Assembly (NCBI GenBank): GCA_040878035.1
Contig: JBBDMX010000064.1
Span: 1-20,510 of the forward strand
Direction: 5' to 3'
DNA: 20,510 bases
Origin: JBBDMX01 sp040878035
GTDB lineage: Bacteria > Planctomycetota > Phycisphaerae > Phycisphaerales > Phycisphaeraceae
The translations under genes were made by a program, and so were the position numbers. Each line of letters starts with the position of its first letter. Within the stretch, counting starts at the first letter, position 1. The notes below the pieces were generated by a model that made no database searches, was not told the origin of the DNA, and saw only the letters and a list, made by a program, of their open reading frames with translations. Of this stretch, positions 5,598 to 12,312 are shown piece after piece.

Positions 5598-5972
5598 ATG
5601 AAGCTGTACGTCGGCAACCTTAGTTTCCAGACCACCGAGGATGGGCTGCGCCAGTTGTTTGGTCAGCATGGCGAAGTGCAGGAGGCGGCGATTGTGACGG
5701 ATCGCGAGACGGGGCGTTCGCGCGGGTTCGGGTTCGTGACCATGCCCGACGATGCCCAGGCCAAGGCCGCCATCGAAGCGACCAACGGCTTGGAACATGA
5801 AGGCCGGGCACTGGTGGTCAACGAAGCACGGCCCAAGACCGAGCGTCCCGGTGGCAGCGGCGGCGGCGGGTTCCGTGGCGGCCGTGGCGGTGGTGGTGGT
5901 GGTGGCGGTGGCGGTGGCGGTGGTGGTGGCTACAGCCGTGGCGGCCAGGGCGGCGGCGGCCGCGACTGGTAA
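5598..5972 (+). CDS. Glycine-rich RRM RNA-binding protein (first of two)
   Basis: The 124-residue product has one RNA recognition motif (about residues 1-78) with RNP2 LYVGNLSF (3-10) and RNP1 RGFGFVTM (about 42-49), which provide the aromatic residues that stack on RNA bases. A tail from about residue 85 is almost pure glycine with Arg and Tyr (RGG-like), ending in RDW. Such proteins resemble cold-shock or RNA-chaperone RRM proteins of cyanobacteria and other bacteria. The start at 5598 is preferred over the in-frame ATG at 5571: both RRM genes share a GCTTGGAGTGT block just upstream, whose GGAG serves as Shine-Dalgarno. The two proteins also align from MK-YVGN. The next gene is a close paralogue, so they likely arose by tandem duplication. 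Confidence 0.93.
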   Translation: MKLYVGNLSFQTTEDGLRQLFGQHGEVQEAAIVTDRETGRSRGFGFVTMPDDAQAKAAIEATNGLEHEGRALVVNEARPKTERPGGSGGGGFRGGRGGGGGGGGGGGGGGGYSRGGQGGGGRDW

Positions 5973-6055
5973 GCGACTGCGCGGATGACTCTGCGACGAC
6001 ATGGGGCACAACCTCGTCTTTGCCTTGCCAGGCCGCAAACTTCGCAAGAGGGCTA

Positions 6056-6082
6056 TTGTTTCGCCCAACCCTCTGCTATAAT
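6056..6082 (+). promoter_or_regulatory. Promoter of the second RRM gene
   Basis: A perfect TATAAT (6077-6082) is preceded by TGC, forming an extended -10. The best -35 candidates are TTGTTT (6056-6061, 15-bp spacer) or TATTGT (6054-6059, 17-bp spacer). Transcription would start near 6089, giving a leader of about 120 nt. Having its own promoter means this gene does not depend on read-through from the first RRM gene. Confidence 0.6.
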
Positions 6083-6094
6083 CTTTGCCTTAAT

Positions 6095-6142
6095 GCCGTT
6101 GAGCGTTCAACGGCGATTCAGTCGGTTGGCTTGTCGCCAGCC
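6095..6142 (+). promoter_or_regulatory. Double-hairpin leader of the second RRM gene
   Basis: GCCGTTGA/TCAACGGC with loop GCGT (6095-6114) forms a perfect 8-bp hairpin at the predicted 5' end of the mRNA. A second hairpin, GGTTGGC/GCCAGCC with loop TTGTC (6124-6142), follows with one wobble pair. The first RRM gene also has two hairpins after its -10, although the sequences differ. The shared design suggests leader-based control, possibly by temperature or by the RRM proteins themselves. Confidence 0.4.
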
Positions 6143-6210
6143 CACGTGTCTCGAGCGCCCACGATTGCTCCAAGCGACGACCGTGGCCTCAAATGCTTGG
6201 AGTGTCTTGT

Positions 6211-6612
6211 ATGAAGATCTATGTCGGTAACATGAGCTTCCAGACGACCGAGGACAGCCTGCGGGCGCTGTTCACGAACTATGGAAGCGTCGATGAAGTG
6301 GCGGTCATCAGCGATCGCGAAACGGGTCGTCCGCGCGGTTTCGCGTTTGTGACCATGGGCAATGACACTGAGGCCCAAGCCGCCATCGAGGCGCTCAACG
6401 GACAGGAATTCGAAGGTCGGACGCTCAACGTCAACGAAGCCAAGCCTCGCCCCGCGGGCGGCGGCGGTGGTGGAGGCGGCGGCGGTGGCGGCTTCCGCGG
6501 CGGCAAGGGCGGCGGTGGCGGCGGCGGCTTCAAGGGCAAGGGCGGCGGTTACGGCGGCGGCGGGGGTGGTGGTGGCGGTGGCGGCGGTGGCCGCGGCGGC
6601 GATCGCTGGTAA
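6211..6612 (+). CDS. Glycine-rich RRM RNA-binding protein (second of two)
   Basis: The 133-residue product is a paralogue of the preceding gene. The RRM spans about residues 1-78, with RNP2 IYVGNMSF (3-10) and RNP1 RGFAFVTM (about 42-49). A glycine tail from about residue 86 is broken by FRGG, Lys and Arg and ends in GGDRW. The tail has more lysine than in the first copy. The start at 6211 follows the shared GCTTGGAGTGT block, whose GGAG lies about 9-12 nt upstream; the in-frame ATG at 6193 lies before that block and is rejected. A perfect TATAAT promoter and a hairpin leader precede it and a strong terminator follows. The likely role is RNA chaperone or regulator in the cytoplasm; the RNA targets are unknown. 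Confidence 0.93.
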   Translation: MKIYVGNMSFQTTEDSLRALFTNYGSVDEVAVISDRETGRPRGFAFVTMGNDTEAQAAIEALNGQEFEGRTLNVNEAKPRPAGGGGGGGGGGGGFRGGKGGGGGGGFKGKGGGYGGGGGGGGGGGGGRGGDRW

Positions 6613-6645
6613 TCGGCCCAAGTTCGTACTCACAAAACTATTTCA

Positions 6646-6676
6646 CCCCGTCAGGTCGCTCCTGGCGGGGTTTTTT
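6646..6676 (+). terminator. Intrinsic terminator of the second RRM gene
   Basis: CCCCGTCAGG (6646-6655) pairs with CCTGGCGGGG (6661-6670) over ten positions with one mismatch, around loop TCGCT. Six T residues follow directly (6671-6676). It lies 33 bp after the stop codon and separates the RRM pair from uspA. It is the only textbook intrinsic terminator I see in the window. Confidence 0.9.
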
Positions 6677-6709
6677 CCTTTTCGGGCGTCGCTTTTCCCG
6701 CTGGGCACC

Positions 6710-6715
6710 TAAAAT
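6710..6715 (+). promoter_or_regulatory. -10 box of the universal stress protein gene
   Basis: TAAAAT ends 6 nt before the ATG at 6722, the same spacing as in the aldo/keto reductase gene. It predicts a leaderless mRNA. No clear -35 is present. Confidence 0.5.
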
Positions 6716-6721
6716 ACTGGC

Positions 6722-7180
6722 ATGACTCACCTCCTGGTTTGCGTGGACTTCTCCGACGTGACGCAGGCTGTGCTTGCCGAAGCACGCAAGCTCGCCGGCG
6801 CCCTGCGCGCCAAGGTGACGCTGCTGCACGTCGCGCCGCCCCAGCAGAATCTCCTGGGGCTGGAGCCTGATCTCATCGGGCTGGAGCCCGTGCCGCAGGT
6901 GCCGACCCCGCTGATCGCGCCGGTTCGTCAAGACACCCACCGCGGCCTGGAGTCGCTGGCCCAGCAGTTCGACGGCGCCGCCATGCAATGCCAGGCGATC
7001 CTGGTTGAAGGGTCCGTGGTCCAGAGCATCGACGAACACGCACGCCAGATGGCGGTGGACATGATCATCGTCGGGTCACACGGCCACGGCGCCCTGTATC
7101 ACGCGCTGGTCGGCAGCGTCACCGAGGGTCTGCTCCGCCAGGCCCGCCAACCAGTCCTGGTCGTCCGTAGCCAGCGTTGA
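6722..7180 (+). CDS. Universal stress protein, UspA family
   Basis: This is a 152-residue cytoplasmic protein with a single Usp fold. It opens with the strand HLLVCVDFSD (3-12), and the ATP-binding signature G-2x-G-9x-G-S is complete: G118, G121, G131-S132 in VGSHGHGALYHALVGS. It ends with the typical strand PVLVVRS. Full conservation of the signature suggests the ATP-binding subclass. Such proteins are generally induced under starvation or stress and modulate survival; no specific partner can be named. The start is set by the family N-terminus and by the -10 box 6 nt upstream. A terminator isolates it from the RRM genes before it, and the next gene is separated by about 95 bp. Confidence 0.94.
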   Translation: MTHLLVCVDFSDVTQAVLAEARKLAGALRAKVTLLHVAPPQQNLLGLEPDLIGLEPVPQVPTPLIAPVRQDTHRGLESLAQQFDGAAMQCQAILVEGSVVQSIDEHARQMAVDMIIVGSHGHGALYHALVGSVTEGLLRQARQPVLVVRSQR

Positions 7181-7194
7181 TCGACTGACTGAGC

Positions 7195-7222
7195 AGAGAG
7201 GAAACAGCCGCGGCTACTCTCT
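7195..7222. repeat. AGCCGCGGCT palindrome between uspA and the RDD gene
   Basis: The perfect palindrome AGCCGCGGCT (7206-7215) lies between AGAGAG (7195-7200) and CTCTCT (7217-7222), which can pair as an outer stem. It follows the uspA stop by 14 bp and may act as a terminator-like hairpin, but there is no T-tract. A related palindrome occurs at 14888-14901. Confidence 0.35.
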
Positions 7223-7275
7223 CATCCTGGCAGTATTGGTTCCGGGCGCGGCGCATCTGTGCTATCGTGTTCGCC

Positions 7276-9111
7276 GTGAAAGACTTCGTCTATTCCATCC
7301 GCTGGATTGTTGTTCTTGCCGCCGTGCTGACTGGGGTACTGCCCGCCTTGGCGGCGCCCCTGGCGGTGACGGGGGATGAACGCCACCTGTGGGTGCTCAC
7401 GCCCGGCAGCAATGCCGGCACCAACACGATCCACCATCGCAGACTGGGCGATCCGCCTAACACGCTGGCGCCGGTGCGCTCCGAAGTCGGCAAGGTCCTG
7501 TTGGGCGGACTGGCCACCGCCGACAACAAGCTCTGGCTGGTCTACGACTCGCTGCTGGTGCAATCGCTGGAGTTGACCGCCAGTGAGTTGCCCATCAAGA
7601 CCTACCGCACCAAAGTCGAGCCGGCGTTGCCCAAAGGGTCGCAGGTGATCGCCTTGGCCGCGGGTGCCAGGGGACCCTGGGCGCTGGTGCGGGTGACTCA
7701 GGAAGGCGTGCTGCGTGCGATTGATGCGCCGCCGGCTGAATCCGCGTCCGGCACGGCTGACAGCGACAAGTCCGCCGCCGCACCCCCCCCCCAGGCCGAT
7801 CAGAACCCCGTCAATGAAGTTCGCCTGCTGCGGATGGGGACGACCAGTTGGCTCAAGGCTGAACTGCCCGCGGATTGGCCCGGCGGCGCCGTGGGCTGGC
7901 TGGTGTTCACTGATCCGGCTGGGGCGCACCCCGTGCTGCTGGCGCTGCCCGAGACGGGTGCCGCGGCCGAGACGGGAACGAGCGACTCGGATTTGTGGGT
8001 CTACCGCTTTGCGGTCCAGCCGGTACCGACTCCGGCAACCCAGCCCGCCGATGACACCGCCCAACGAAGTGCGGATCAAGGCGCCGGGGGTCAACCGCCG
8101 ACTGCACCCCCGCCGGGTGTAACGCAAAGGCCCGTGCAACGCGGGCCCACCACGCGGCCGGCGCCCGCCTCGCCGGCTTTGCCCAAGGGGCAATGGGTCC
8201 GACAGGATTACCGCTTGCCGCCCGGCGGCGCGATCCTGCCCGTGACGGTCGACAGGCAACTCGTTGTGGCGCGGCGTGACCCGGCCCAGCCCACGCTGAC
8301 TGTGCGGGCATGGGTCCTTCGACCTGAAGGCATGACCGAATTAGCCACGATGGCGCTGGACGTCGATCCCGATGCCGTGCCGTGGAACGTGGCACCGGTG
8401 AATCAGACGCTGGGGCTGATCGCCGCGACCGACACCCGCAAGTGGCTTTGGACGCGCAATGACCTGATGGGCCATCAGGTCATTGCCCCGGTGGAGGTGA
8501 CCGAGCCCTCGCCGGTAGAGTGGAGGCAGCAGATCGGGATGGTCGTGCTGATCATGGTGCTGGTGGCGGCGACGCTGATCCTGTTTCTATTCTGGAAGCG
8601 CGAGCCCGCCGGCGTGGTGGTGAAGCTGCCGGCGGACCTGGCGGTGGCGGACCTGGGCACGCGCGCCCTGGCGGGGCTGATCGATCTGGCGCCTTGCCTG
8701 GCGATCGCCATGTTCGTCTTCAAGGTCAGCATCATGGAGGTCTTCACCGTCTGGCCCGCCTTCCCCGGTGGGGCCACGCACTTCTGGCCCGAGTTGACCG
8801 CCATCGGCCTGTTTGTACTGCACACGACGCTGAGCGAAATGTTCACCGGCCAGACCCTGGGCAAAAGGATCATGGGCCTGCACGTGACCGACCTGTCGGG
8901 CAACCCGATCAACATCTGGCAGGCGCTGGGCCGCGGCCTGACCAAGGCCCTGGACCTGGTCCCCCCCTTCCCCCTGCTCCTGTTCCCCCTGTTTAACCCC
9001 TCGCGGCAACGCCTGGGCGACCTGATGGCCAAAACCCTGGTCGTCGGCCCGGCGCCGGAAAAGGACGAGCCGGAGGAAAGCCAAGACGATGGGTTTGATG
9101 ATGTGGAGTGA
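7276..9111 (+). CDS. Secreted-domain plus RDD-family membrane protein
   Basis: The 611-residue product starts with a signal peptide or signal anchor (about residues 1-27, ending ALA-A). A mostly beta, extracytoplasmic region follows to about residue 415. It is interrupted by Ala/Pro-rich linkers (about 153-178 and 250-300), including TPATQPADD, a style common in Phycisphaerae. A membrane helix (about 421-440) leads into a C-terminal RDD domain (about 455-593) with LGTRALAGLIDL, GQTLGKRIMGLHVTDLSG and QRLGDLMAKTLVV. The end is acidic. RDD domains are membrane modules sometimes linked to ion transport; the partner and role here are unknown. GTG at 7276 is preferred because it follows TATCGT by 7 nt and gives a compact signal peptide. 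GTG at 7267 is the alternative and adds three residues. Confidence 0.85.
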   Translation: MKDFVYSIRWIVVLAAVLTGVLPALAAPLAVTGDERHLWVLTPGSNAGTNTIHHRRLGDPPNTLAPVRSEVGKVLLGGLATADNKLWLVYDSLLVQSLELTASELPIKTYRTKVEPALPKGSQVIALAAGARGPWALVRVTQEGVLRAIDAPPAESASGTADSDKSAAAPPPQADQNPVNEVRLLRMGTTSWLKAELPADWPGGAVGWLVFTDPAGAHPVLLALPETGAAAETGTSDSDLWVYRFAVQPVPTPATQPADDTAQRSADQGAGGQPPTAPPPGVTQRPVQRGPTTRPAPASPALPKGQWVRQDYRLPPGGAILPVTVDRQLVVARRDPAQPTLTVRAWVLRPEGMTELATMALDVDPDAVPWNVAPVNQTLGLIAATDTRKWLWTRNDLMGHQVIAPVEVTEPSPVEWRQQIGMVVLIMVLVAATLILFLFWKREPAGVVVKLPADLAVADLGTRALAGLIDLAPCLAIAMFVFKVSIMEVFTVWPAFPGGATHFWPELTAIGLFVLHTTLSEMFTGQTLGKRIMGLHVTDLSGNPINIWQALGRGLTKALDLVPPFPLLLFPLFNPSRQRLGDLMAKTLVVGPAPEKDEPEESQDDGFDDVE

Positions 9112-9128
9112 CTTCCCGGGTGGTCTAT

Positions 9129-9236
9129 GATTTCTGATTTCTAATCGGGGGAACGGTCAAATCACGGTGGCTTTCAAATCAGAAATCAGCAATCAGACGG
9201 CCTCAACAGCGGCGCAGCGGCTCCAATCAGCAATCC
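9129..9236. repeat. AATCNGAAATC repeat cluster at the queC 5' end
   Basis: TGATTTCTGATTT (about 9128-9140) is the inverted partner of AAATCAGAAATCA (about 9176-9188). The right arm continues into GACGGCCTCAACAGCG (9196-9211) and ends with CAATCAGCAATCC (9224-9236). Everything from 9167 onward lies inside the queC frame and encodes its nonconserved first residues. The same words, including the identical 16-mer, recur inside queC at 9507-9562. Confidence 0.65.
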
Positions 9237-10006
9237 ACCGCCCCGCCGTCGTGCTTCTTTCGGGCGGCCTGGACAGCGCGACGACGCTGGCGATCGCCCG
9301 CAGCGACGGCTACGTCTGCCACGCCCTGTCCTTCGACTACGGCCAGCGCCACCGCATTGAACTCGCAGCCGCGCACCGCGTCGCCGACCACCTGGGCGTC
9401 GCCAGCCACCGCTGGGTCACCATCGACCTGCGCGCCTTTGGCCACAGCGCCTTAACCGACAACATCCCGGTGCCCAAAGACCGCGGCAATCTCCTGCGCG
9501 ACTCTGAAAAATCCGAAATCCGACGGCCTCAACAGCGCAAGCTAAATCCGAAATCCGAAATTCCCCTCACCTATGTCCCGGCACGCAACACCATCTTCCT
9601 CTCCTACGCCCTGGCTCTCGCCGAGGTGCTCGACAGCACCGACATCTTCATCGGCGTCAACGCCGTGGACTACTCGGGCTATCCCGATTGCCGGCCGCAG
9701 TACATCGCCGCCTTCCAGCAGATGGCCAACTTCGCCACCCGTGCCGGTGTCGAGGGGCACGCTCTGACCATCCACACGCCGCTGATCGACTGGTCCAAGA
9801 CCCGCATCATCCAGTGCGGCCTGGAACTGGGCGTGGACTATAGCCTCACCCACAGTTGCTACGACCCCGACGAGCAAGGCCGCGCCTGCGGCCGCTGCGA
9901 CTCCTGCCTGCTGCGCCAACAGGCGTTCGAGTCTCTGGGCATGCGCGATCCGGTCCGACCCCCTCTCCCCCGGGGAGAGGGCTGGGGTGAGGGGACCCAA
10001 GGATGA
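9167..10006 (+). CDS. queC: 7-cyano-7-deazaguanine synthase with repeat-derived insertions
   Basis: QueC converts 7-carboxy-7-deazaguanine to preQ0 using ammonia and ATP, a step toward queuosine in tRNA. The 279-residue product has the PP-loop SGGLDS (32-37), FDYGQRHR (56-63), VPARNTIFLS (137-146), DYSGYPDCRP (168-177) and the zinc-binding cysteines C231, C241, C244 and C247 (CGRCDSC). All key residues are intact. It is longer than usual for three reasons, each mapping to intergenic repeats: residues 1-25, about 15-17 extra residues near 112-131, and the last ~17 residues (PPLPRGEGWGEG...). The GTG at 9167 is uncertain; translation may start later, but no ATG lies between it and the PP-loop. 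No other queuosine gene is nearby. Confidence 0.93.
   Translation: MAFKSEISNQTASTAAQRLQSAIHRPAVVLLSGGLDSATTLAIARSDGYVCHALSFDYGQRHRIELAAAHRVADHLGVASHRWVTIDLRAFGHSALTDNIPVPKDRGNLLRDSEKSEIRRPQQRKLNPKSEIPLTYVPARNTIFLSYALALAEVLDSTDIFIGVNAVDYSGYPDCRPQYIAAFQQMANFATRAGVEGHALTIHTPLIDWSKTRIIQCGLELGVDYSLTHSCYDPDEQGRACGRCDSCLLRQQAFESLGMRDPVRPPLPRGEGWGEGTQG
9507..9562. repeat. Repeat insertion inside queC
   Basis: AAATCCGAAATCC words flank the core GACGGCCTCAACAGCG (9522-9537), which is identical to 9196-9211. The two cores are read in different frames (TASTA against RRPQQR), which supports spread as DNA and not protein duplication. The segment lies between the conserved IPVPKDR and IPLTYVPARN blocks, a loop that is only about ten residues long in E. 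coli QueC. The frame stays open. Confidence 0.7.
9959..9994. repeat. CCCTCTCCCC/GGGGAGAGGG repeat at the queC 3' end
   Basis: This 36-bp element carries CCCTCTCCCC followed by GGGGAGAGGG and then GCTGGGGTGAGGGG. It differs by one base from 20469-20504. It encodes the last residues of QueC; the stop codon comes 10 bp further on. The central CCTCTCCCCCGGGGAGAGG is a strong hairpin. Confidence 0.75.
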
Positions 10007-10089
10007 AGCGTAGCCACAAACAACACCTTCGCCCACGGCCTTGCATCCGTTGATCTCACTCTCATTCCAGCACCCACACATCTGCAGAT

Positions 10090-10140
10090 CCCCTCACCCG
10101 GCTCGCCAAGCCTCGCCACCCTCTCCCCAAGGGAGAGGGG
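10090..10140. repeat. CCCTCTCCCC/GGGAGAGGGG repeat, opposite orientation
   Basis: This is a member of the same family as 9959-9994 but reversed: CCCCTCACCC comes first and the CCCTCTCCCC/GGGAGAGGGG hairpin last (about 10120-10140). It sits between queC and the GNAT gene and abuts the -10 box of that gene. With 9959-9994 it forms an inverted pair around about 95 bp. Confidence 0.7.
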
Positions 10141-10141
10141 T

Positions 10142-10147
10142 TACAAT
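10142..10147 (+). promoter_or_regulatory. -10 box of the GNAT gene
   Basis: TACAAT ends 7 nt before the ATG at 10155, predicting a leaderless mRNA. The hairpin of the preceding repeat ends at 10140, so the region where a -35 would lie is inside the repeat. Confidence 0.5.
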
Positions 10148-10154
10148 CCACATC

Positions 10155-10976
10155 ATGGAACTCCCCGTGGCTCCGCAACAGCATCAGCCCGACGCCGCCA
10201 CGCTGGTGCGTGCCATCCGCCGCGCCGATGTGATCCTGGCACGGACGGCGGCGGAGGAAACCGAACTGTCGGGCGCCACGGCCTACACCAATCCCGCGCG
10301 GCCGGGCGTGCATATGGCCAACTTCGCCGCCGAGGTGCGCGTGCCCGAAGGCCAGACGCCGCAACAGGTGGTGGACGAAGTCGAGGAACACTTCCAGCAC
10401 CAGGGCGTGCTCTGTCACGCGCTGGTCGCTAATGACTCGGCTTGGTCGCCGGCGCTGGTGCAGACCCTCGAAGCACGCGGCTACGTGCGCAGCGGCGCGT
10501 GCGACGTATGCCTGCTGGGCCGCTACGTACCGCCGACGATCCCGCTACCGCCGATTCAGATCATTCCCGCACGCTCGCTCTACCCGCAACTGCGCGAATT
10601 TCACCGCCGGGCGGCACGCGAGCAGGAAGACGCCGACGAGACCCTGGCCGAGCAACTGACTCAGACACGAATCGATCACCTGGATGAGCCGCGTCTGGAA
10701 GTCTTCTGCGGGCGCATCGATCAAGCCATCGCGGGGCTGGTGGCCATCGTCACCCTGGGCAATATCGGCGTGATCGACGATGTGTACACCGCCCCGGCGT
10801 TTCGCGGCCGCGGCGTCGCCACGCGACTGCTCGACTACGCCATCGATCACTGTGCCCGCGCCATGTTCCAGAGCGTGATTCTCGAGGTCCGCCAGAGCGA
10901 CGCGCCGGCCCGCCGGTTGTATGAATCGCTGGGTTTTTGTGCCGTGGCGTCGCACCACAAGTATGTAAGAGGCTAA
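10155..10976 (+). CDS. GNAT-family N-acetyltransferase
   Basis: The 273-residue product has a C-terminal GNAT domain (about residues 138-273) that would transfer an acetyl group from acetyl-CoA. The acetyl-CoA-binding motif A is VYTAPAFRGRGVATRLLDYA, with the R-G-x-G-x-A pyrophosphate loop. Motif B-like SDAPARRLYESLGF follows. The N-terminal half (about 1-135) is a less conserved alpha/beta region that may be a second, degenerate GNAT fold. The substrate is unknown. The ATG at 10155 is chosen because TACAAT lies 7 nt upstream; the in-frame ATG at 10041 would translate repeat sequence (SPQGRG) and is rejected. The gene ends 25 bp before the VKOR fusion gene, so they may be co-transcribed. Confidence 0.88.
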   Translation: MELPVAPQQHQPDAATLVRAIRRADVILARTAAEETELSGATAYTNPARPGVHMANFAAEVRVPEGQTPQQVVDEVEEHFQHQGVLCHALVANDSAWSPALVQTLEARGYVRSGACDVCLLGRYVPPTIPLPPIQIIPARSLYPQLREFHRRAAREQEDADETLAEQLTQTRIDHLDEPRLEVFCGRIDQAIAGLVAIVTLGNIGVIDDVYTAPAFRGRGVATRLLDYAIDHCARAMFQSVILEVRQSDAPARRLYESLGFCAVASHHKYVRG

Positions 10977-11001
10977 GCCGCAAGCGGCTCGAAAGTCAGC
11001 A

Positions 11002-12192
11002 ATGGCCCAACGCTCTTCCCCACCCGTCGTGCTCACTCTCATGCGTCTCCTGGCGCTGGCCGCCACGGCGTTGTGTTTCTACCTGCTGGGGGCGTCACTG
11101 GCTGAGTCGCACGTGGCCGGCTGCGGCGCCGGGTCGTCCTGCGATGCGGTGCTCAGCAGCCGATGGTCAGCCTGGCTGGGCCTGCCGGTGGCGGCGCCGG
11201 CAGCGGCGATCTACGGCCTGGCCTTCATCGCCACGCTGCACATCGGCCCGGGCGCCTCGCTGCGCCGGCAGGGCCGCGCCTGGTCGTTCCTCCTCCCGGC
11301 CGCCATCGTCATCGTGCTCGCCGCCATCTGGTTCTTCATCCTCCAGGCTGCGGTGATCCGCGCCTTTTGCCCGTGGTGCATGGCGACGCATACCTGCGGT
11401 CTGCTGCTGGGGGTCCTGCTCCTGGCCATGGCGCCGGTGCGCCACTATGGCTTGCTGCCGCCCTGGCGACTGGGGTGGCTGGGCGCCGTCGGCGGCGGCG
11501 CGGTCGCCATGCTGATCGTCGGTCAGCTTCTCTACGCGCCGGCAAGCCATCAGGTCATCGAGCACAACGGGCCGGGCAACGGCGCGAGCCACGCGAGCAA
11601 CTATCAGTTCGCCACGCCCGGCGGCGTGATCACGCTCCAGGCCGGCACGCTGCCGACCCTGGGCGATCCGGCCGCGCCCCACGTGGTGGCGCTCATGGCC
11701 GACCACACTTGCCCGCACTGCCGGGCCATGCACGACTTCATCCGCCAGGCCCGGCAGCGGTACGGCCAGCAATTGGCGATCGTCATCATCCCCGCGCCGC
11801 TGGACCGCAAGTGCAACCCGGCGATCACGGAGACCGAGCCGGCCAATATGGGCGCCTGCGACTACGCCGAGTTGTCGTTGGCGGTGTGGCGGGCCGAGCC
11901 GGCAAAGTACGAGGAGTTCGATCACTATCTTTTCGAGCCCCAGCGTCCTCCATCGGTCGCAGAGGCGCGCGCCAAGGCCCAGGCGATGGTGGGACAGGCC
12001 GCGCTGGATAAGGCGCTGGCCAGCGGCTGGCCACGTGAGCAGATCAGTCGCAACGTCAAGTTGTACGGCTTTGCGAAGGTGCCGCGCTTGCCCTGTCTGC
12101 TGGGGCCGCGCGCGTCGATCCAGGGCGTGCCGCCGAAAGTCGAGGAGTTTTTCAAGGACCTGGAAAAGGTGGCGGGGCTCGAGGGAAAGTAG
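11002..12192 (+). CDS. VKOR-thioredoxin fusion, disulfide-forming membrane protein
   Basis: This 396-residue protein is expected to make disulfide bonds in exported proteins, passing electrons to membrane quinones. The N-terminal VKOR domain (about 10-150) has several membrane helices, the loop cysteines C41 and C47 (GCGAGSSCDAVLSSRWS) and the active-site pair C123-P-W-C126. After a further helix (about 158-178), a periplasmic thioredoxin/DsbA-like domain (about 200-392) carries CPHC at 237-240. Two more cysteines (C271, C286) may form a second pair, and a cis-Pro candidate lies near 361. Fusion of oxidant and oxidase in one chain is known in several bacterial groups. The ATG at 11002 starts the family-like N-terminus. 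The last residues (EGK) and TAG lie in a purine-rich repeat. Confidence 0.92.
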   Translation: MAQRSSPPVVLTLMRLLALAATALCFYLLGASLAESHVAGCGAGSSCDAVLSSRWSAWLGLPVAAPAAAIYGLAFIATLHIGPGASLRRQGRAWSFLLPAAIVIVLAAIWFFILQAAVIRAFCPWCMATHTCGLLLGVLLLAMAPVRHYGLLPPWRLGWLGAVGGGAVAMLIVGQLLYAPASHQVIEHNGPGNGASHASNYQFATPGGVITLQAGTLPTLGDPAAPHVVALMADHTCPHCRAMHDFIRQARQRYGQQLAIVIIPAPLDRKCNPAITETEPANMGACDYAELSLAVWRAEPAKYEEFDHYLFEPQRPPSVAEARAKAQAMVGQAALDKALASGWPREQISRNVKLYGFAKVPRLPCLLGPRASIQGVPPKVEEFFKDLEKVAGLEGK

Positions 12193-12216
12193 AAAGTAAG
12201 AAGTGGAAAGTGAAGC
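12178..12216. repeat. GGAAAGTAGAAAGTAAG purine-rich repeat at the VKOR gene 3' end
   Basis: Words of the type GAAAGTAGAAAGTAAGAAGTGGAAAGTG begin in the last codons of the fusion gene and continue past its stop codon. An inverted pyrimidine-rich counterpart (GGCACTTTCTGCTTTACACTT) lies near 12268-12288, so the gap before gatB carries an inverted pair. Confidence 0.5.
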
Positions 12217-12299
12217 GACGAGACACCCTTGCGCAACTGCGCCATTTGGCCTTGTTACCTTTTGCTTGGCACTTTCTGCTTTACACTTATTCCGTCCGC

Positions 12300-12305
12300 T
12301 AGAAT
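12300..12305 (+). promoter_or_regulatory. -10 box of gatB
   Basis: TAGAAT ends 7 nt before the ATG at 12313, again predicting a leaderless mRNA. TTTACA (12280-12285) is a possible -35, but the 14-bp spacer is short. Confidence 0.5.
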
Positions 12306-12312
12306 CACGCTC

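Noticed and set aside
5888..5931. GGT/GGC run as a CRISPR-like or tandem-repeat locus
   Set aside because: It is the in-frame glycine tail of an RRM protein, with no unique spacers.
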